A DNA stretch of 18,813 bases, taken from the NCBI GenBank assembly GCA_021739805.1, contig JAIPBB010000068.1:1-18813 (forward strand). Reading direction: 5' to 3'. This document shows, one piece after another, positions 14,558 through 18,813 of the stretch. A model generated the notes under the pieces. It was not told the DNA's origin, did not search any database, and saw only the letters and a list, made by a program, of their open reading frames with translations. This DNA comes from Saprospiraceae bacterium (lineage in GTDB: Bacteria > Bacteroidota > Bacteroidia > Bacteroidales > JAIPBB01). The position numbers and the translations under genes are program-made. Every line of letters starts with the position of its first letter. Within the stretch, counting starts at the first letter, position 1.

Positions 14558-15226
14558 ATGAAACAAATCTTATTCATATTGACAGTTATTATTTTGACTT
14601 CTTGTGATTTCAAATCTTCGGCTGATTATAATTCTGAAGCTGAAAAATTGGAGCAAGATGGAAAATATAAAGAAGCAATATCTCTTTTAAACAAAGCACT
14701 AGAAAAAGACCCTAGAAATATCTACGCTTTGATTAATAGAGGTGTGGATAAATCAATTCTTGAAGATTATAGAGGTGCAATTATAGATTATTCAACAATA
14801 ATTGAAATAGACTCCGCTAATACACTTGCTTATTTAAACCGAGGAAAAAACAAAAAAAGACTTGATGATTTTCAAGGAGCAATAGAAGATTTTGAAAAAG
14901 CAATTAAGACTAAGGGATGTGAACAGATTTATTTTAATTCAGTTGAAAATTCCTTTGTTGAAACGGGCTTCGAATTTGATGTTAAGATGGAAGAAATCAG
15001 ATATGAAAGAGGAATTGCACGATACTACATAGATAGTCTACAAACAGCTTTTAAAGATTTTGACTTCTGTATCCAAAAAAACTTTGAATTATCAGAAAGC
15101 TATTATTGGAGAGGCGTGATTTATCTAGCTTATGATATGAAAACAGAAGCTTGTGAAGATTTAAAAATATCAAGTGAATTAGGAGACAAAAATGCGATTG
15201 AATTGATGGAAAAATATTGTAAATAA
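14558..15226 (+). CDS. Tetratricopeptide-repeat lipoprotein
   Basis: The 222-residue protein has a lipoprotein signal with lipobox LTSC (Cys16). TPR units follow: about residues 24-57 (EAEKLEQDGKYKEAISLLNK, then ALEKDPRNIYALINRG), 58-91 (YRGAIIDYSTIIEIDSANTLAYLNRG) and 92-125, where it breaks off. After a non-TPR insertion (about 120-150) another unit appears near 155-185 and a last half unit with ACEDLKISSELGDKNAIELM. TPR arrays bind other proteins, so a scaffold role on the outer or inner membrane is likely but unproven. It is followed after 80 bp by another lipoprotein gene on the same strand. Such genes are common in Bacteroidota and their partners are usually unknown. Confidence 0.82.
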   Translation: MKQILFILTVIILTSCDFKSSADYNSEAEKLEQDGKYKEAISLLNKALEKDPRNIYALINRGVDKSILEDYRGAIIDYSTIIEIDSANTLAYLNRGKNKKRLDDFQGAIEDFEKAIKTKGCEQIYFNSVENSFVETGFEFDVKMEEIRYERGIARYYIDSLQTAFKDFDFCIQKNFELSESYYWRGVIYLAYDMKTEACEDLKISSELGDKNAIELMEKYCK

Positions 15227-15306
15227 TAAACAACAACATGCAAACAAAAAAATAAATCATCAAAAACGCATTTTATTAAGAAGGTTGAGTTCATTTAAAA
15301 CAAAAC

Positions 15307-15678
15307 ATGAAAGCAATACTGAAAATTTTAACCATATTATTATTTCTAACTTGTTGTTCTACTAACACACCTGATTGGATTATAAAGTCTAACCATGCCA
15401 TTTCTCCCGATGGTAATGCATATATTTATCAAAGTTCTTTTGTTGAGAATGATAGTGTTAGAATCTCAATTGCTACCTGGATTAAAACCTCTGTTGGAAA
15501 TGGTGGAGCAGGAATTTTAGATTTAATATATAGTAGTGACCAACAACTGGAATTAAGTTGGGAATCAGATTCAATTGCAAAGATTAAGTATCCTAAGAAT
15601 GCCAGGATAATTAGAATGGAAAATTCATCATATTTTGGTGGAAGAGAAACGAACATTAAATACGAAACGAAAAAATAA
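15307..15678 (+). CDS. Small predicted lipoprotein, unknown function
   Basis: The 123-residue protein starts with a lipoprotein-like signal ending in LTCC; Cys17 with Cys at -1, or Cys16, could be the lipidated residue, so the lipobox is not classical. The mature domain of about 105 residues begins PDWIIKSNHAISPDGNAYIY and is rich in predicted beta strands, with a Gly-rich turn VGNGGAGILDL and SSYFGGRETNIKY near the end. The SPDG wording recalls other small secreted beta proteins, but I cannot assign a family. It lies between the TPR lipoprotein gene and the serine hydrolase gene on the same strand, with gaps of 80 and 52 bp that share similar sequence. Confidence 0.7.
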   Translation: MKAILKILTILLFLTCCSTNTPDWIIKSNHAISPDGNAYIYQSSFVENDSVRISIATWIKTSVGNGGAGILDLIYSSDQQLELSWESDSIAKIKYPKNARIIRMENSSYFGGRETNIKYETKK

Positions 15679-15730
15679 GCAATGCAAAATAAATTTCATT
15701 AAAAACACATTTTAAAAACCAAAATCAATC

Positions 15731-17302
15731 ATGAAAAAATTTAAAACCCTTATCACACTAACAATAATATTATTTATCAGCCACTCTCTTTTGGGGCAAG
15801 GAATTAGCTCAAAACAAATAGATTCACTGGTTTCTAAAGCATTTAAGTTAAGTCCTTCTGTTGGAATTGCTATTACTGTTGTTAAAGATGGTGAAGTAAT
15901 TCATGCCAAAGGCTACGGAGTTACTTCAATAAAGACTAAGAAAAAAGTCGATGAAAACACTTTGTTTGCAATAGCTTCAAATTCAAAAGCATTTACAACT
16001 GCTGCTTTATCAATACTGGTTGATGAAGGAAAACTTAACTGGCAGGATAAGGTAGTGGATTATATTCCTGAATTTAAAATGTATGACGACTATATTACTG
16101 CCAATTTCAACATCGAAGACCTTTTGACCCATAGAAGCGGTTTAGGACTTGGTGCGGGCGATTTAATGTTTTTTCCTGATGGTGGAAATTTCACTATTAA
16201 TGATGTTTTAAAAAGCTTTCAATATCAAACTCCAACTTCTGCATTTCGCACCAAATATGACTATGATAACTTGCTTTATATAGTTGCCGGGGAGTTAATT
16301 AAACGAGTTAGCGGTTTAAGTTGGGCGGAATTCGTACAGATCAAAATATTTAATCCACTAGAGATGAATCGCTCAACACCAGTTAATTCGGGATTAGAAA
16401 AAGATGAAAATATTGCTTTCCCCCACAGGTCATACGGTGGTGAAATAGTGCAATTAGAAACTTATAATGGTGGTGAACTTTTAGGTGCAGCCGGTGGAAT
16501 TTATTCCAGTGCAAATGATATAAGCAAATGGCTGCTGTTACAATTAAACGGTGGCAAGTACGGAAAGGATTTGTCGAAAAAAATGTTCTCAGAGCAACGA
16601 CAAAGAGAAATGTGGTATCCTCACACAATGGTTGGATTTAATGTTAATCCGAATTCACGAACCAACACTCATCTTTCTGCTTACGGTTTAGGATGGGATA
16701 TCACAGATAAAAAAGGTAAATTTATTGTTCAACATACGGGTGGATTGCCAGGTATGCTTTCAAGAACTATTTTAGTGCCTGAACTAAATTTAGGCATAGT
16801 GGTTTTAACAAATTCTGACCCGGGTGGCTATGGCTTTTATTCCATTCCGGAAACAATTTTAGATTCATATTTAAGTATTGAACCACAGGATTGGATTGCT
16901 TTATTAGCAGAAAGAGCAAAATCCAATAATACTGAAGCTGATTCCGTAACAAATGCTGTTTGGGAAACCGTGAAGAAAAACAAGTCCACAAAAATCGATT
17001 TAAACAATTTTGTTGGAACATATAATGATGATTGGTTTGGAGAAGTGGAAATTTCATTAAAGAATGAAAAACTTTGGTTTACATCGAAAAGGTCACCAAA
17101 ATTAAATGGGCAAATGTTTTTTTATAAAGCAACAACTTTTGCTGTAAAGTGGGAATATACTGATATGCCTTGTGATGCCTTCGCCACTTTCAATTTGAAT
17201 GAAGAAGGCAAAGCAATTAGCATAAAAATGAAAGGAATTTCGCCTAATATTGATTTTAGCTTTGATTTCCATGATTTGAATTTAGTGAAAGTTGATAAAT
17301 AA
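15731..17302 (+). CDS. Secreted serine hydrolase, class C beta-lactamase/PBP4-like
   Basis: The 523-residue protein has a Sec signal peptide (about 1-23, cleavage near LLGQ). The beta-lactamase-type transpeptidase fold spans about residues 28-380, with all three active-site motifs: SxxK at S83-K86 (SNSK), YxN at Y178-N180, and HTGG at 335-338 in place of KTG. A C-terminal domain at about 425-520 (FVGTYNDDWFGEVEI, LWFTSKRSP) resembles DUF3471, often joined to this fold. Members act as D-aminopeptidases, esterases, DD-peptidases or, less often, beta-lactamases. Periplasmic or secreted peptidase/esterase action is the best guess; antibiotic resistance should not be assumed. It is followed by two long hairpins and is not tightly linked to its neighbours. 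Confidence 0.88.
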   Translation: MKKFKTLITLTIILFISHSLLGQGISSKQIDSLVSKAFKLSPSVGIAITVVKDGEVIHAKGYGVTSIKTKKKVDENTLFAIASNSKAFTTAALSILVDEGKLNWQDKVVDYIPEFKMYDDYITANFNIEDLLTHRSGLGLGAGDLMFFPDGGNFTINDVLKSFQYQTPTSAFRTKYDYDNLLYIVAGELIKRVSGLSWAEFVQIKIFNPLEMNRSTPVNSGLEKDENIAFPHRSYGGEIVQLETYNGGELLGAAGGIYSSANDISKWLLLQLNGGKYGKDLSKKMFSEQRQREMWYPHTMVGFNVNPNSRTNTHLSAYGLGWDITDKKGKFIVQHTGGLPGMLSRTILVPELNLGIVVLTNSDPGGYGFYSIPETILDSYLSIEPQDWIALLAERAKSNNTEADSVTNAVWETVKKNKSTKIDLNNFVGTYNDDWFGEVEISLKNEKLWFTSKRSPKLNGQMFFYKATTFAVKWEYTDMPCDAFATFNLNEEGKAISIKMKGISPNIDFSFDFHDLNLVKVDK

Positions 17303-17322
17303 CAGAGTCGATATATTAAGCC

Positions 17323-17388
17323 GTAAATCAACTTCCTATAAAATTTTACCTCGGTCCTAAAGGATGATTTTATAGGAAGCTGATTTAC
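17323..17388. repeat. 22-bp-stem hairpin after the serine hydrolase gene
   Basis: Arms at 17323-17344 and 17367-17388 (start GTAAATCA, end TGATTTAC) pair at 21 of 22 positions. The single A-C mismatch on the plus strand would be a G-U pair in minus-strand RNA. The 22-nt loop contains a small TCC/GGA hairpin. It begins 20 nt past the stop codon but has no T run, so a factor-independent terminator is possible but not classical. Confidence 0.8.
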
Positions 17389-17420
17389 TCAAATTGTTCT
17401 TTAATAAACAAATTAGTAAA

Positions 17421-17485
17421 TAGTGCCAGCAAGAAAACACCCTGAATTGAAAATCAATATTTGTCGGGTTTTGTTGCTGACACTA
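17421..17485. repeat. 18-bp-stem hairpin before the membrane-protein gene
   Basis: Arms at 17421-17438 (TAGTGCCAGCAAG and on) and 17468-17485 (ending TTGCTGACACTA) pair at 16 of 18 positions. The 29-nt loop holds a second small hairpin, ATTG/CAAT. It lies 32 nt after the previous hairpin and 35 nt before the next start codon; no T run follows. Confidence 0.7.
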
Positions 17486-17519
17486 AATAAATTCATTCTT
17501 ATTATCAATAAACAACATT

Positions 17520-18008
17520 ATGAAAACAAACGAACAAAAAACAATACCTTATTTTAAATCACTTAAGATAATCCATATTGCTTTGGTAATCGGGATAAGC
17601 TTTTTTGGAATATTTGCATTTATTATCCACTATAATAAGCTAATGGAGGTAGATTCTCCGGAACTAAGCAGTATGTTTGGTTTCATTGTTCCAATATTTT
17701 TTGTGGGTGGTATTGCTGCCAGCTTTATTCTATTTAAAAGAAAAATAAATTCAATTAAATTCAAACCAAAGTTCTCTGACAAAATGTTTGAATACCGTTC
17801 AGCATTAATTCTAAGATATGCTTTGCTTGAAGGACCTGCTTTCTTTTCCTTAGTAATATATTTGCTACTTGGAGAGTGGATTTTCCTGGTTTATGCGGCT
17901 ATAATAATAATTATTTTTTTGACAATAAAACCTACATTTGAAAAAGCAGTAATTGACTTAGAGCTTAGTCCTGAAGAGCAAGAAAAATTAATGACTTTTG
18001 AAATCTAA
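17520..18008 (+). CDS. Four-helix membrane protein, unknown function
   Basis: The 162-residue protein has four predicted membrane helices at about residues 17-37, 52-72, 97-117 and 118-138, with a basic loop (FKRKINSIKFKPKFSDK) between helices 2 and 3 that should be cytoplasmic. The stretch EYRSALILRYALLEGPAFF before helix 3 looks like a conserved signature of an uncharacterised Bacteroidota membrane-protein family, and the acidic tail LSPEEQEKL is also typical. No catalytic motif is seen. It is 12 nt upstream of the next gene on the same strand, so the two are probably co-transcribed. The function is unknown. Confidence 0.8.
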   Translation: MKTNEQKTIPYFKSLKIIHIALVIGISFFGIFAFIIHYNKLMEVDSPELSSMFGFIVPIFFVGGIAASFILFKRKINSIKFKPKFSDKMFEYRSALILRYALLEGPAFFSLVIYLLLGEWIFLVYAAIIIIIFLTIKPTFEKAVIDLELSPEEQEKLMTFEI

Positions 18009-18020
18009 TACTAAGAAAAC

Positions 18021-18813
18021 ATGAAAAAAATTATTATCATTTTCGTTTTTGTATTTGCATCAATGCAGTATTCTAAAGCTCAGGAAACTATACTTTATGG
18101 TTTTGCGAGTTATCTGTCGACATCAAGCTTTGTTTCGTTCGATTATATGAATCAAAATTATGATACATTATTTCAAGTACCTATTTCTGCTAATATAGGC
18201 ACATGCGTAACAATTGATCCTTTTAGAAAAATATTTTATCTAAGTAAATTTGGAATTATCTATGCAATAAATATTGATAGTTCTAATTTTCAAATTATAG
18301 ATGACTTATCAACAAAGATAAACGGAAATATTTATGAGTTGCATTATGACTACTTTTCTAATTGTCTCATAATTGAAGACGAAAATTCAATTAGAAAGTA
18401 TAATTTAAATACTCAAAATCTAGATTTCATTACATATGTTTATCCAATTAGCTCAATATTAGACGCAATCCCTAGAAGCACTTACAATCAAAATAATAAA
18501 AATTTCTTTGCTATTAATATCACAAGTAACGGTATTAATAATCAATTCTATTCAATACTGGTTGATTGTGTTAATAACTCAATATTAGATACTGTGAATT
18601 ACTCCACTCCTAATTTATTTGGTGGACTAACATATAATTTAGCCGATAATAATTATTACGCATACAATTATTATCAAAAAAAAGCATTAAAAATTTCATC
18701 AATAACAGGTACAATAACCACAATTTGTAATTTTAATTATCAGCAAGGATACTCTAATCAACAGCCTGCTTTTGATTATCATAACAATAATTATTTATTT
18801 CCATTTTATCCAG
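18021..18813 (+). CDS. Secreted protein, possibly beta-propeller, cut by the window end
   Basis: An open frame starts with ATG at 18021 and runs 264 codons to the window end without a stop, so the 3' part is missing. The N-terminus MKKIIIIFVFVFASMQYSKA is a clear Sec signal peptide. The mature part is poor in Lys and very rich in Asn, Tyr, Ile and Ser, with repeated strand-like stretches such as IFYLSKFGIIYAINIDSSNF, SIRKYNLNTQNLDFI and KALKISSITGTITTICNF about 40-50 residues apart, as in beta-propeller blades. Proteins of this style in Bacteroidota often end in a type IX secretion sorting domain, which cannot be checked here. It follows the membrane-protein gene after 12 nt. Confidence 0.75.
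   Translation, partial: MKKIIIIFVFVFASMQYSKAQETILYGFASYLSTSSFVSFDYMNQNYDTLFQVPISANIGTCVTIDPFRKIFYLSKFGIIYAINIDSSNFQIIDDLSTKINGNIYELHYDYFSNCLIIEDENSIRKYNLNTQNLDFITYVYPISSILDAIPRSTYNQNNKNFFAINITSNGINNQFYSILVDCVNNSILDTVNYSTPNLFGGLTYNLADNNYYAYNYYQKKALKISSITGTITTICNFNYQQGYSNQQPAFDYHNNNYLFPFYP

Noticed and set aside
15731..17302. Antibiotic-resistance beta-lactamase
   Set aside because: The fold and motifs fit, but length, HTGG box and the DUF3471-like C-terminus point to the wider peptidase/esterase group.

Overview
The window is AT-rich DNA from a Bacteroidota bacterium, most likely an environmental member of the Bacteroidales or a related order. The basis is threefold: protein style (Bacteroidota-type AlaS, BI-1/YccA protein, MORN-variant protein, many short lipoproteins), almost no Shine-Dalgarno sequences, and several upstream matches to the Bacteroidota sigma-factor -7 box TAnnTTTG. 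The best match, in front of galE, has a TTTG -33 box at exactly 19 nt. I see no rRNA, tRNA, CRISPR array, transposase or phage gene.

Region 1 (1-9320) is compact housekeeping DNA. An M23 peptidase gene (-) with a clear terminator is divergent from alaS (+). Convergent to alaS lies a minus-strand run: a DUF6973-like secreted protein, a CaCA-type cation exchanger resembling K+-dependent Na+/Ca2+ exchangers, and a MORN-variant protein. folE, a Bax-inhibitor-1-like membrane protein and fabD follow on the plus strand; the last two lie 12 nt apart. fabD ends in a strong terminator, with a 12-bp minisatellite placed between its stop codon and that terminator.

Region 2 (9318-13150) is a minus-strand surface-polysaccharide module: galE (UDP-glucose 4-epimerase), rfbB (dTDP-glucose 4,6-dehydratase) and a CpsB/YwqE-type PHP tyrosine phosphatase. 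Every gap in and around it is long and filled with non-coding repeats of different kinds: an 8-bp x6 array, a 52-bp x4 array whose units are hairpins, a 25/29-bp alternating array, three hairpin elements resembling widely dispersed bacterial intergenic repeats, and word-like pyrimidine repeats.

Region 3 (13150-18813) is a loose set of accessory envelope genes: a minus-strand lipoprotein, then plus-strand genes for a TPR lipoprotein, a small lipoprotein, a class-C beta-lactamase-like serine hydrolase with a DUF3471-like C-terminus, a four-helix membrane protein, and a secreted protein cut by the window end. Two long hairpins separate the serine hydrolase from the membrane protein.

No complete new defence or biosynthetic system is visible. 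The most unusual signal is the dense, layered repeat content confined to the gaps from fabD to the first accessory lipoprotein gene.
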